DNA of 64,000 bases, from the NCBI RefSeq assembly GCF_002933465.1, contig NZ_PSZE01000028.1, positions 24,199 to 88,198 of the forward strand, in the 5' to 3' direction. Shown one piece after another: positions 25,396 to 34,154 of the stretch (positions are counted from its first letter, which is position 1; each line of letters opens with the position of its first letter). The translations under genes and the position numbers were made by a program. The notes below the pieces were generated by a model. That model saw only the letters and a program-made list of their open reading frames with translations. It did not search any database and had not been told where the DNA came from. The stretch comes from Nocardia nova. Its GTDB lineage: Bacteria > Actinomycetota > Actinomycetes > Mycobacteriales > Mycobacteriaceae.

Positions 25396-26133
25396 ATGAC
25401 GTACACCCTCGTGTTGCTGCGCCACGGCGAAAGCGAATGGAATGCTCTCAATCTGTTCACCGGCTGGGTGGATGTGCACCTGACCGACAAGGGTGTCGCC
25501 GAGGGCAAGCGGGCGGGCGAACTGCTGGCCGAGCACGGCATCCTGCCCGACATCGTCTACACCTCGCTGCTGCGCCGGGCGATCAGCACCGCGAATATCG
25601 CCCTGGACGCCGCGGATCGACACTGGATTCCGGTGGTCCGGGACTGGCGGCTCAACGAGCGGCACTACGGCGCGCTGCAGGGTAAGAACAAGGCGCAGAT
25701 CCGCGATCGGTACGGCGACGATCAGTTCATGATGTGGCGGCGCAGCTATGACACCCCGCCCCCGCCGATCGAGGCCGACAGCGAATACAGCCAGAGCGGC
25801 GACGCGCGCTACGCCGGTATCGACGTGCCGGCGACCGAATGCCTGAAGGACGTCGTCGCCCGCATGGTCCCGTATTGGGAGTCCACGATTTCCCGCGATC
25901 TGGTGGCCGGAAAGACCGTTCTGGTTGCGGCGCACGGAAATTCGCTGCGCGCGCTGGTGAAACATCTGGACGGTATTTCCGACGAGGATATCGCCGGCCT
26001 CAACATTCCCACGGGCATTCCGCTGCGCTACGAACTGGACGAGAATCTGCGTCCGATCGGTCCCGCGGAGTATCTGGACCCCGAGGCGGCAGCCGCGGGT
26101 GCGGCCGCCGTCGCGAGCCAGGGCGGCAAATAA
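25396..26133 (+). CDS. gpmA: 2,3-bisphosphoglycerate-dependent phosphoglycerate mutase
   Basis: 245 residues. Interconverts 3- and 2-phosphoglycerate in glycolysis. The phospho-histidine motif LLRHGESEWN is at residues 6-15, with NLFTGWVDVHLT, ERHYGALQGKNK and the second histidine in VAAHGNSLRAL. The C-terminus has an Ala-rich tail. It corresponds to gpm1 (Rv0489) and precedes senX3-regX3 as in mycobacteria, apart from the secreted hydrolase inserted between. A perfect-stem terminator follows. Confidence 0.96.
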   Translation: MTYTLVLLRHGESEWNALNLFTGWVDVHLTDKGVAEGKRAGELLAEHGILPDIVYTSLLRRAISTANIALDAADRHWIPVVRDWRLNERHYGALQGKNKAQIRDRYGDDQFMMWRRSYDTPPPPIEADSEYSQSGDARYAGIDVPATECLKDVVARMVPYWESTISRDLVAGKTVLVAAHGNSLRALVKHLDGISDEDIAGLNIPTGIPLRYELDENLRPIGPAEYLDPEAAAAGAAAVASQGGK

Positions 26134-26154
26134 ACCGGATTCCCGCACTTTTCG

Positions 26155-26183
26155 ACGCGCCGCGGTCATCGACCGCGGCGCGT
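26155..26183 (+). terminator. Terminator after gpmA
   Basis: A 13-bp perfect stem (26155-26167 with 26171-26183) closed by an ATC loop, 22 bp after the gpmA stop. Confidence 0.65.
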
Positions 26184-26489
26184 TGTCGTATATCTCGAAC
26201 CCGCTGCGTGTGAACGGTTTCCGAGTGCCGAAGTTCCCTCGGTCGCGTGGACGAATATGCGATACTCGGCGTTTTGTGAGCTACATCTCTTCTGCCGATT
26301 CGTGGCTATCGAATTGCCCCTGTGGCTGTTCGTGCCCCGATGTGCACTGCCGTTAGTGGCGTCCGGGCCGGTGGGGAGTGGTGTGGATAACTTCCGGTAG
26401 GTACACCGCCGGACTTTCCGCTGGTCATCGACGTGGATGAGAGGCTGAGAAGTTGAGGGTTTTTTCTTGTAGGAGTCGTAACCGCTGGT

Positions 26490-26517
26490 TTGCAACTTAC
26501 TCCGCAGTAGATACACT
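26490..26517 (+). promoter_or_regulatory. Candidate sigma-A type promoter of the secreted hydrolase
   Basis: TTGCAA (26490-26495), 16-bp spacer, TACACT (26512-26517), 39 bp before the ATG at 26557. The 26184-26489 part of this gap holds no gene that I recognise and is less GC-rich than its surroundings. Confidence 0.45.
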
Positions 26518-26556
26518 CTCGGTCGTTCGACCATTTCGAGAGGCGGATCACGTTCG

Positions 26557-28608
26557 ATGAAGTACGCGTTACGCGCCACAGTCGCCGCCGTCGCCGCTGC
26601 GGTGACCGTCCCGTTCTTCGCCACTCCGGCCCAGGCCGGACCCGTCGCGACCGGGCCGGACGGCGGTGCCGCCGGCGCCGCGTGGACCGCTACCGAGGAC
26701 GGCCCGCAGCAGTATCCGAACATCCACATCGACTGGGATGTGCCGATCACCATGAGCGACGGCACGGTGCTGAAGGGCAATGTGTACCGGCCCGCCGATG
26801 CCGCCAGCCGTCCGATCGACACCCGCACGCCGGTCGTCGTGAACATGACGCCCTACACCAAACTGGTCTCGAATCTGGCCGACCACGCGGGCTCGGTTCC
26901 GGGGCTGTCCGACACGCTGCTGGGATTGTTCCGCCAAATCGATATGAGTGGCACCGCGCTGTCCGGGGTTACCGACCTGACCAAGGCCTTCGGCGGGGGC
27001 GAGCTCCGTAACTTCTCCGTCGATCGGCAGCTGATCAAGAGCGGTTATACCCAGGTCGTGGTCGATGTCCGTGGCACCGGCTTCTCGCAGGGCGAATGGG
27101 ATATGTTGCGCCGGCGCGAGCAGCAGGACACCGTGGAGGTGATCGACTGGGCTTCGCGGCAACCGTGGTCGGACGGCAAGGTCGGGATGACCGGCATCTC
27201 CTATTCGGGCATCAACCAGGTTCAGGTGGCGGAGAAGCAGCCGCCCGCGCTGAAGGCGATCTTCCCGGTAGTACCCGGCAGCGACCTGGTCGACGATGTT
27301 CTCGCCCCCGGCGGCGGCTTCGGGTTCAACTTCATTCCGCTCTGGCTCACCGCGATAAACACCCTCAAATGGGTGCCGGACGTCCAGTCGATCGTGACCG
27401 GAAAATTCGACACCACGTGGTTGAACGACCGGATCAACGATCCGTACACCTATATGGATGTGCTGCTGAGCGCCTACACCAACACCGATATGAACACCCT
27501 CGATCCGCGGGTGAAGAACATGTTGAACGACATGTCCTCGGAACGGCAGGCGTGGATCGGTGATCCGGGCCGGATTCAGGTGCCGACCTTCGTCATCGGC
27601 GGGTGGCACGACCTGTTCACCTACTCCGAATCCAAGATCTACAACCAGATTCCGCTCCCGCCCGGGCAGAAGCAGCTGTTCATGGGCAACACCTACCACC
27701 TCAACTCGGGCAACGAGTACGGCAAGCCCGGTCTGCCGCCGCGGCTGGACGTACTGCAGCGCGCGTGGTTCGACAAGTGGCTCAAGGGAATCGACAACGG
27801 CATCGACACCTACGGTCCGGTGACGCTGCGCGAACAGGGCGGCGGCTGGATCACCCAGGGCGGTTTCGGGCCGTCGGCGCCGGCCGAGGAGGCCGCGAAG
27901 TACCGCCGCATGTACCTGTCCGGTGACCGCAGCGGTACCGCGAACAGCGTCTACGACGGCTCGCTGACCACCGAATTCACCGGTGCTCCGACGCGTCTGA
28001 CGGTGGCGCCCGGGCTCACCACGCTGTGCTCCAACGATGCCGCGCAGGCGACCGCCGGTGTGCTCGCCGTCATCGACGGCTGCGGCAAGGACTCGCGCAT
28101 CGCGGAAACCAACGCGCTCACCTTCACCAGCGCCCCGGTCACCGGGGAGACCACCATCTCGGGCCCGATCGCGATGCGGCTCAACACCGTTCAGGACGCC
28201 GCCGACGGGTATTGGGCGGTGACGGTCAACGACGTCGCGCCGGACGGGCAGTCGACCGTGCTGTCCTCGGGGCAACTGATGGCCTCGCTGCGTGAGGTCG
28301 ACGAGGCGAACAGCACTCGGTCCGAGAACGGCGACTACACCGACCCTCGGGCCTACACCTCGCTGGACAAGCGGCAGCAGACGGTTCCCGGTGAAGCGAC
28401 CGAACTGAACATCGCACTGCCCGCCACCCGGGCTGTCCTCGCGCCCGGCCATCGCCTGCGGGTGGACGTGTTCGCCGGCAACTTCCCGAAGGGTCTGCCG
28501 ATCGCGCCGATGCTCGCCGACACCGGCCTGAAACCCGAACACCTGCAACTGGATCCGAATGTCCCGAGCTTCGTGAACATTCCGGTCGAGGGAGACTCCG
28601 GCTGGTGA
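26557..28608 (+). CDS. Secreted CocE/NonD (X-Pro dipeptidyl-peptidase S15) family hydrolase
   Basis: 683 residues. A Sec signal peptide with cleavage after AQA (about residue 27) predicts export. The alpha/beta hydrolase core carries Ser217 in GISYSGIN, and VVVDVRGTGFSQGEWD and GGWHDLFTY give the oxyanion and acid regions. The C-terminal jelly-roll domain is typical of CocE/XPDAP. Family members cleave acyl esters or X-Pro peptides. The substrate is unknown, and a cell-wall or host-lipid ester is possible. It sits alone with its own promoter and a strong terminator. Confidence 0.88.
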   Translation: MKYALRATVAAVAAAVTVPFFATPAQAGPVATGPDGGAAGAAWTATEDGPQQYPNIHIDWDVPITMSDGTVLKGNVYRPADAASRPIDTRTPVVVNMTPYTKLVSNLADHAGSVPGLSDTLLGLFRQIDMSGTALSGVTDLTKAFGGGELRNFSVDRQLIKSGYTQVVVDVRGTGFSQGEWDMLRRREQQDTVEVIDWASRQPWSDGKVGMTGISYSGINQVQVAEKQPPALKAIFPVVPGSDLVDDVLAPGGGFGFNFIPLWLTAINTLKWVPDVQSIVTGKFDTTWLNDRINDPYTYMDVLLSAYTNTDMNTLDPRVKNMLNDMSSERQAWIGDPGRIQVPTFVIGGWHDLFTYSESKIYNQIPLPPGQKQLFMGNTYHLNSGNEYGKPGLPPRLDVLQRAWFDKWLKGIDNGIDTYGPVTLREQGGGWITQGGFGPSAPAEEAAKYRRMYLSGDRSGTANSVYDGSLTTEFTGAPTRLTVAPGLTTLCSNDAAQATAGVLAVIDGCGKDSRIAETNALTFTSAPVTGETTISGPIAMRLNTVQDAADGYWAVTVNDVAPDGQSTVLSSGQLMASLREVDEANSTRSENGDYTDPRAYTSLDKRQQTVPGEATELNIALPATRAVLAPGHRLRVDVFAGNFPKGLPIAPMLADTGLKPEHLQLDPNVPSFVNIPVEGDSGW

Positions 28609-28630
28609 TCCGGTAGGGGGCTCCCCAACG

Positions 28631-28670
28631 GTCCCGGGTACGTACAACGGCGTACGTACCCGGGACTTTT
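28631..28670 (+). terminator. Intrinsic terminator after the S15-family gene
   Basis: A perfect 15-bp stem (28631-28645 with 28652-28666), 6-nt loop, then TTTT. Confidence 0.85.
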
Positions 28671-28974
28671 CGTCTCCGGCCGGCGCCCGCGGCGCGAGAT
28701 TGAGGCACACATCACACCTGGGACGTGGCGCGGGCGAGTGGCGCGGCCGATCGACACGCCGGAGCTGTTCACGCGCGATTCGCGCCGACTCCAGATGCGC
28801 GGTGCCGCAAGGCAAACTGTTCGCGCGACCATTGCCGGGCGGCCGAAAACCGCCGGTCGGGGCCGATCCGACGCTCGGCCAACTTTGTGTGAACACCCGG
28901 CCAACGATCGCCGAATCAGCCGTGACCTGCGCGAAACTTCGTCAACCTGGGTTTGGAGTACGTGTCCGCGACCG

Positions 28975-28980
28975 TACGAT
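28975..28980 (+). promoter_or_regulatory. -10 element TACGAT of senX3
   Basis: TACGAT ends 7 nt before GTG 28988, so a leaderless senX3 transcript is predicted. Confidence 0.5.
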
Positions 28981-28987
28981 TCTCTAT

Positions 28988-30238
28988 GTGAGCGTTCCCC
29001 AGGCCGTGCTGCTTGCAGTCCTCGCGGCCGTAGTCGGTCTGGCCGTCGGTGGCCTGGTCATCCCGTACATGAACGCCCGGCAAGCCGAGCGTCGCGCGGC
29101 CGAATCCGGCCTGACCATGTCGCAGGTTTTGGATCTGATCGTGCTGGCCTCGGAGAGCGGCATCGCCGTGGTCGACGAATATCGCGACGTGGTGCTGGTC
29201 AATCCGCGCGCCGAGGAACTGGGCCTGGTCCGCAACCGGTTGCTGGACGAACGCGCCTGGGCGGCGGTGGAGAAGGTGATCGCCACCGGTGAGGATGTCG
29301 AGTTCGACCAAACGCTGAAGAATCCGCTGCCCGGCCGCAACAGCATCGCCGTGCGCGGTGTGGCGCGCCCGCTCTCGCGCGGGGAATCGAACTTCGTCGT
29401 GCTGTTCGCCGACGACGATTCCGAACAGGCCCGCATGGAGGCCACCCGCCGCGATTTCGTCGCCAATGTCAGCCATGAGCTCAAGACCCCGGTCGGCGCG
29501 ATGAGTCTGCTCGCCGAGGCGATGCTGGAGTCGGCCGACGACCCGGATTCGGTGCGGCATTTCGGGCAGCGACTGGTCAGCGAATCGAACCGGATGGGCA
29601 AGATGGTCACCGAGCTGATCGCGCTGTCGCGCCTGCAGGGGGCCGAGAAGCTGCCGCAGCTCGAGGCGGTCGACGTCGACACCGTGGTCAATGCCGCGAT
29701 CGAACGGTCGCGTACCGCCGCCGAGGCCGCCGGAATCACCGTCAGCACCGATGCCAACAGCGGGCTGGAAATACTCGGCGACGAAACTCTGCTGGTGACG
29801 GCGCTGTCGAATCTGGTCGAGAACGCGATCAACTATTCGCCGAAGGGCTCGCACGTATCGGTGAGCCGGTCGCTGCGCAACGGCCACGTCAATATCGCCG
29901 TCACCGATCGCGGTATCGGTATCGCCAAGGAAGACCAGGAACGGGTCTTCGAACGTTTCTTCCGCGCGGACAAGGCGCGTTCGCGCGCCACCGGCGGAAC
30001 CGGACTCGGGCTGGCTATCGTCAAACACGTGGCCGCCAATCACAACGGGGAAATCACGTTGTGGAGCAAATTGGGTACCGGTTCCACGTTCACGCTGCGT
30101 ATTCCAGCGGTCGAATCAGGCAACCAGAATTCCGCCGCCCCGGCGGAGAGGAAGAGCCCCACCGCAATCGGGGTGGGCAAGAACGACGACGGTCCGCGCC
30201 GGCGGACCGGACAAAACGGTGTGGAGGCAACCCGATGA
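28988..30238 (+). CDS. senX3: Sensor histidine kinase SenX3
   Basis: 416 residues. An N-terminal transmembrane hairpin (about 3-25), a PAS-like domain, HisKA with the phospho-accepting His163 in NVSHELKTPVGAM, and HATPase with NLVENAINYSPKGS and GTGLGLAIVKH. In mycobacteria SenX3 controls RegX3 in phosphate limitation together with PhoU/Pst. The C-terminal tail of about 40 residues (rich in Lys, Arg, Pro) is longer than I would expect. The stop overlaps regX3 (ATGA). GTG 28988 is chosen for its -10 spacing. Confidence 0.95.
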   Translation: MSVPQAVLLAVLAAVVGLAVGGLVIPYMNARQAERRAAESGLTMSQVLDLIVLASESGIAVVDEYRDVVLVNPRAEELGLVRNRLLDERAWAAVEKVIATGEDVEFDQTLKNPLPGRNSIAVRGVARPLSRGESNFVVLFADDDSEQARMEATRRDFVANVSHELKTPVGAMSLLAEAMLESADDPDSVRHFGQRLVSESNRMGKMVTELIALSRLQGAEKLPQLEAVDVDTVVNAAIERSRTAAEAAGITVSTDANSGLEILGDETLLVTALSNLVENAINYSPKGSHVSVSRSLRNGHVNIAVTDRGIGIAKEDQERVFERFFRADKARSRATGGTGLGLAIVKHVAANHNGEITLWSKLGTGSTFTLRIPAVESGNQNSAAPAERKSPTAIGVGKNDDGPRRRTGQNGVEATR

Positions 30239-30924
30239 CCAGTGTGTTGATCGTCGAGGACGAGGAGTCGCTGGCCGATCCGCTCGCGTTCCTGCTGCGC
30301 AAGGAGGGCTTCGAGGTCACGGTCGTGGGCGATGGGCCATCCGCGCTGTCGGAATTCGATCGCTCCGGTGCCGATATCGTCCTGCTGGATCTGATGCTGC
30401 CCGGGATGAGCGGCACCGACGTCTGCAAGCAGCTGCGCACCCGCAGCAGTGTGCCGGTGATCATGGTGACCGCCCGCGACAGTGAAATCGACAAGGTGGT
30501 CGGCCTGGAACTGGGCGCCGACGACTACGTCACCAAGCCGTACTCCTCACGTGAGCTGATCGCCCGCATCCGAGCGGTGCTGCGCCGCGGCGCCGGCGAG
30601 GAGATGGACGGATCCGGCGAGAGCGGCGTTCTCGAGGCCGGCCCGGTGCGCATGGACGTGGATCGCCACACCGTGCAGGTCAACGGCAAATCGGTGACGC
30701 TGCCGTTGAAGGAATTCGATCTGCTCGAGTACCTGCTGCGCAACTCCGGCCGAGTGCTGACTCGCGGCCAGCTGATCGACCGCGTATGGGGTGCCGATTA
30801 CGTCGGCGACACCAAGACCCTCGACGTCCACGTCAAGCGGCTGCGTTCGAAGATCGAGGCCGATCCGGCCAAGCCCGAACATCTGGTCACCGTGCGCGGA
30901 CTCGGGTACAAGCTCGAGGCCTGA
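30235..30924 (+). CDS. regX3: Response regulator RegX3
   Basis: 229 residues, OmpR/PhoB type. The receiver domain has phospho-acceptor Asp52 (VLLDLMLPG), the acidic pocket EDEE and the Lys of VTKPYSS. The winged helix C-terminus has LPLKEFDLLEYLLRNSGRVLTRGQLIDRVW and the recognition helix TLDVHVKRLRSKI. It is translationally coupled to senX3. The MIRU repeats that separate these genes in M. tuberculosis are absent. It ends in a hairpin terminator. Confidence 0.96.
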   Translation: MTSVLIVEDEESLADPLAFLLRKEGFEVTVVGDGPSALSEFDRSGADIVLLDLMLPGMSGTDVCKQLRTRSSVPVIMVTARDSEIDKVVGLELGADDYVTKPYSSRELIARIRAVLRRGAGEEMDGSGESGVLEAGPVRMDVDRHTVQVNGKSVTLPLKEFDLLEYLLRNSGRVLTRGQLIDRVWGADYVGDTKTLDVHVKRLRSKIEADPAKPEHLVTVRGLGYKLEA

Positions 30925-30940
30925 TTCTCGCCGGCACGAG

Positions 30941-30972
30941 AAAGCCGCGAGGCCCGACGGCCTCGCGGCTTT
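30941..30972. terminator. Bidirectional terminator between regX3 and a convergent gene
   Basis: A 12-bp perfect stem (30941-30952 with 30961-30972); the arms begin with AAA and end with TTT, so it can work for both convergent genes. Confidence 0.75.
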
Positions 30973-30985
30973 TCCGACGGTTCTG

Positions 30986-31315
30986 CTAGACGACGTGCAC
31001 CCAGGCGGTGCCGATCTGCGGCAGCTCCTGCTTCTGCAGCTGGAACCAGCCGAAGTCGTCACGCTGCCAGCAGTCGTCCAGCGGCGCGGTGTTGTCGTGG
31101 CAGGCGATCGGCTTGGAGGTGCCGTAGGGGCTCACGATGACCTGCTTGCCGTTGTCCTTGGCCGACAGCGCCGCCGGGTCGTTGTAGGCGACGAAATTGT
31201 CGTTCTGCAGCGAGTAGTGGGCCGGATCGGTGGCCGGGTCGGCGTGCGCGGCGGGAGCAAGGGTGAGGGCCGCACCGGCGGCGAGAGCTGCGGTAGCCAA
31301 GAATTTCCTCATCAT
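30986..31315 (-). CDS. Small secreted protein of unknown function
   Basis: 109 residues. A signal peptide (MMRKFLATAALAAGAALTLAPAAHADP) with cleavage at AHA. The mature part of about 83 residues has two Cys that could form one disulfide and clusters of aromatic residues (DDFGWFQLQKQELPQ). It shares no motif that I recognise. ATG 31315 or 31312 could serve as the start. It is convergent with regX3 and downstream of the FMN reductase. Confidence 0.75.
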   Translation of the reverse strand: MMRKFLATAALAAGAALTLAPAAHADPATDPAHYSLQNDNFVAYNDPAALSAKDNGKQVIVSPYGTSKPIACHDNTAPLDDCWQRDDFGWFQLQKQELPQIGTAWVHVV

Positions 31316-31378
31316 GACCTACACCTATCACGAGTATGTGAAGTGCGCATGGCGAGACGATGACCGTACAGAGATGCT

Positions 31379-32017
31379 TCACAATTCCCGTGACGCCGCC
31401 GCCGAAAGATATGCGCCGATTGCGGCGGCGGATTCCGCGAGCGCTTCCCGCACCGGCGCGTCGGCGGCCTTTTCGTCGGGCCCGACCATAGTGCCCAGCA
31501 ACGTAATTCGCCGGCACGCCGATTCGATTTCCACCGCGCCGACATATCCGAGCACCGCACGCAGCGAGGTGATCGCGCCTTCGCCACGGCCGGGCGCCGC
31601 CACCGAAATCCAGGCCACGGGTTTCTCGTGCAGATCCGCGGTGCCGACGGTCCACTCCAGCAGATTCTTCAGACTGCCGGGGATGAGTCCCGCGTATTCG
31701 GGCGCGCAGAACACCACGGCATCGGCGGCCGCTAGTTGTTCACGCAGGGCCCGCACCGCCGGCGGTGCGGGCTGATCGCCGGGGACGAAGGCCGGAATCT
31801 CGACCAACCCGGTGAACAATTCCGCCATGAGTGCCGGCGCGGCGATATCGGCGAAGGTGCGCAATGCGGCGGTGTTGGTGGAGCCCGGCCGGGTACTTCC
31901 GGAAATCAACAGGATCCGGGGTGCACCCGGGCGTGCTTCCGGCGCGGAATCGGTTTCCCCGGATTCGGGCTCGACACCGGAGGACTCGGATGCCGGCGTA
32001 CCCGGCGCGCTACCCAT
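31379..32017 (-). CDS. NAD(P)H-dependent FMN reductase-like flavoprotein
   Basis: 212 residues, flavodoxin-like fold: ILLISGSTRPGSTNTAAL binds the FMN phosphate and CAPEYAGLIPGSLKNLLEWTVG covers the isoalloxazine. The first 30 or so residues are acidic low complexity, so the real start may be later (for example near ARPGAPRILL). Enzymes of this group reduce FMN, azo dyes, quinones or chromate. No partner enzyme is adjacent. Confidence 0.85.
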   Translation of the reverse strand: MGSAPGTPASESSGVEPESGETDSAPEARPGAPRILLISGSTRPGSTNTAALRTFADIAAPALMAELFTGLVEIPAFVPGDQPAPPAVRALREQLAAADAVVFCAPEYAGLIPGSLKNLLEWTVGTADLHEKPVAWISVAAPGRGEGAITSLRAVLGYVGAVEIESACRRITLLGTMVGPDEKAADAPVREALAESAAAIGAYLSAAASREL

Positions 32018-32041
32018 GTCGGTACGAAATGGGTTGGCGGA

Positions 32042-33049
32042 TCAGATATTCCCGTCCGGGTCGGTTTCCGCTTTCTCGCGGGCGGCGGATGTGGCCGGAT
32101 GTACCGCGATCAGGCCCAGTCCTTCGCGGCGGCGGCAGTGTCGGGCCAGTTCGTCGTAGGCCGGCTGCCCGATCAATTCGATCAGTTCGGGCGCGTAGGA
32201 CTGCCAGACCGGGCGGCTGCCGACATGCGCGTCGGGCGAACCCGAGCAGTACCAGTGCAGATCCAGGCCACCCGGGCCCCAGCCGCGCCGATCGTATTCG
32301 GTGATGGTGGTGCGCAGGATCTGTTCGCCGTCGGGCCGGTCGACCCAGTCCTGGGTGCGCCGGATCGGCAACTGCCAGCACACCTCGGGCTTCACCGTCA
32401 GCGGCTCGATGCCCTTGCGCAAGGCCATCGTGTGCAGGGCGCACCCGATGCCGCCGGCGAAACCCGGGCGGTTGAGGAAGATGCAGGCGCCCTCGTAGCG
32501 ACGGGTGCGGATGGCCGGCTCGTCGTCGAGTTCGTCCTCTTCCAGATACAGCTTCTTGCGCACCTTGCCGTCGCGACCGCGCGCCTCGTCCATCAGCTGC
32601 CAGTCCTGCGGCGTGAGCATCTTCACGGCCTTGGCCAGCTTCTTGCGATCGTCGTCGTCGCAGAGGAACGCGCCGTGCGAGCAGCAGCCGTCGTCCGGGC
32701 GGCCCTCGATGATGCCCTGGCAGGCGGGCGTGCCGAAGACGCAGGTCCAGCGCGACAGCAGCCAGGTGAGATCGGCCGCGATCAGATGCTCGGTATTTGC
32801 CGGATCGACGAATTCGATCCACTCCCGCGGGAAGTCGAGATCGACCTCCGGCGTCGGATCGATCTTCGCAGCTGGTCGCGGCCCGGTCGGCGCCGTGTCC
32901 GGCGAGACGGGGGTGGGCGCGGATGCTCCTGCGGTCACATCGCCAGACGCTAACAGCTTTGCCGCTCGAGCCCCAGTTCCGGGCTGGTGTGGTGAGGGGA
33001 GTTCCGATTCGTCCTCCGGTGCCTCCATCGACACCGGTACCGTATTCAT
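32042..33049 (-). CDS. Conserved cysteine-rich protein (Rv0495c-like)
   Basis: 335 residues from ATG 33049 (328 from 33028). The N-terminal 75 residues are disordered. The conserved part begins FPREWIEFVDPANTEHLIAADLTWLLSRW and contains Cys residues in CVFGTPACQG, DGCCSHGAFLC, GACIF and GIGCALH, arranged like a metal or iron-sulfur site. The family is widespread in actinobacteria and functionally unassigned. Its start abuts the divergent ppx start, an arrangement also found at Rv0495c-Rv0496. Confidence 0.75.
   Translation of the reverse strand: MNTVPVSMEAPEDESELPSPHQPGTGARAAKLLASGDVTAGASAPTPVSPDTAPTGPRPAAKIDPTPEVDLDFPREWIEFVDPANTEHLIAADLTWLLSRWTCVFGTPACQGIIEGRPDDGCCSHGAFLCDDDDRKKLAKAVKMLTPQDWQLMDEARGRDGKVRKKLYLEEDELDDEPAIRTRRYEGACIFLNRPGFAGGIGCALHTMALRKGIEPLTVKPEVCWQLPIRRTQDWVDRPDGEQILRTTITEYDRRGWGPGGLDLHWYCSGSPDAHVGSRPVWQSYAPELIELIGQPAYDELARHCRRREGLGLIAVHPATSAAREKAETDPDGNI
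33038..33043 (+). promoter_or_regulatory. -10 element TACCGT of ppx
   Basis: TACCGT ends 6 nt before GTG 33050 and lies inside the first codons of the divergent gene (or in its upstream region if that starts at 33028). Confidence 0.5.
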
Positions 33050-34045
33050 GTGCGGCTCGGTGTTCTCGATGTGGGAAGTAATACCGTCCACCTGCTCGTG
33101 GTGGACGCGCATCGGGGTGGGCACCCGATGCCGATGAGCTCGACGAAGGCCACCTTGCGGCTGTCGGAGAATATGGACGACGCGGGCTGCATCACGCCCG
33201 AGGGCGCGGCCAAGCTCACCAAGACGATCACCGAATTCGCCAGCATCGCAAAGACTTCCGGCTGCGTGGAGCTGATGCCGTTCGCGACCTCGGCGCTGCG
33301 GGAGGCGGCCAATTCCGATGACGTGCTGGCCCAGATCCGCTCACACGCGGGTGTCGATCTGCGGGTGCTCTCTGGTGTCGACGAGGCCCGGCTGACGTTC
33401 CTGGCGGTGCGGCGCTGGTACGGGTGGAGCGCGGGACGCATCCTCAATCTCGACATCGGCGGCGGATCGCTCGAGATGAGCAACGGCTGCGACGAGGCGC
33501 CCGACGCGGCGTTGTCGCTACAGTTGGGTGCGGGCCGGCTGACCAGAGACTGGCTGAACGGCGATCCCCCAGGTAAGCGCCGGGTGGCGGTGTTGCGGGA
33601 CTGGCTCGACGCCGAGTTGGTGATACCGGCCAAACAACTGCTCGCGGTCGGGCGCCCGGATCTGGCGGTGGGCACCTCGAAAACCTTCCGCTCGCTGGCC
33701 CGGCTGACCGGAGCCGCCCCTTCGGCCGCGGGACCGCGCGTGCGGCGTAGTCTCACCAGTTCCGGTCTGCGGCAGTTGATCGCATTCATCTCTCGGATGA
33801 CCGCCGCCGATCGCGCAGAATTGGAAGGTGTCAGTTCCGATCGGTCCCAGCAATTGGTGGCCGGCGCGCTGGTAGCGGAGGCGAGTATGCGGGCTTTGTC
33901 CCTCGATACGCTCGAAATCTGCCCGTGGGCGCTGCGCGAAGGGCTGATCCTGCGCAAACTGGATACCGACCTGGGCAGCGACTCGGGTCCGGGTAGTACT
34001 CGGCCCATCGGAGTGCCGGGCCCGACCGAGGCCGTATCGGGATGA
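33050..34045 (+). CDS. ppx1: Ppx/GppA family exopolyphosphatase (Rv0496-like)
   Basis: 331 residues. The actin-like ATPase fold is marked by LGVLDVGSNTVHLLV at the N-terminus, PFATSALREAANSDDV, and the second phosphate loop LDIGGGSLEMS; the conserved Glu of the Ppx/GppA active site is in TSALREA. The C-terminal extension of E. coli Ppx is missing, so it is the short form, as in mycobacteria. It should release phosphate from inorganic polyphosphate or pppGpp. The leaderless GTG start is supported by the -10 spacing. Confidence 0.9.
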   Translation: MRLGVLDVGSNTVHLLVVDAHRGGHPMPMSSTKATLRLSENMDDAGCITPEGAAKLTKTITEFASIAKTSGCVELMPFATSALREAANSDDVLAQIRSHAGVDLRVLSGVDEARLTFLAVRRWYGWSAGRILNLDIGGGSLEMSNGCDEAPDAALSLQLGAGRLTRDWLNGDPPGKRRVAVLRDWLDAELVIPAKQLLAVGRPDLAVGTSKTFRSLARLTGAAPSAAGPRVRRSLTSSGLRQLIAFISRMTAADRAELEGVSSDRSQQLVAGALVAEASMRALSLDTLEICPWALREGLILRKLDTDLGSDSGPGSTRPIGVPGPTEAVSG

Positions 34046-34078
34046 TCGATGCGGGAAGCGGTCAATCGGAAAGGACCC

Positions 34079-34140
34079 GTCGTGAACGGCAGGAGCGGAG
34101 GCGGCAGCCCGACGTCACCGCGCCGCGACCCGTTCACGAC
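34079..34140. repeat. 11-bp inverted repeat between ppx and the next gene
   Basis: GTCGTGAACGG (34079-34089) and CCGTTCACGAC (34130-34140) are perfect complements with a 40-bp loop, ending 14 bp before ATG 34155. It could form a leader hairpin that hides the ribosome site or act as an operator. Confidence 0.5.
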
Positions 34141-34154
34141 CGAAAGGAGCCGGC

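Noticed and set aside
26569..28896. A 775-codon minus-strand open frame.
   Set aside because: Antisense to the S15-family hydrolase, whose signal peptide and catalytic residues are clear.
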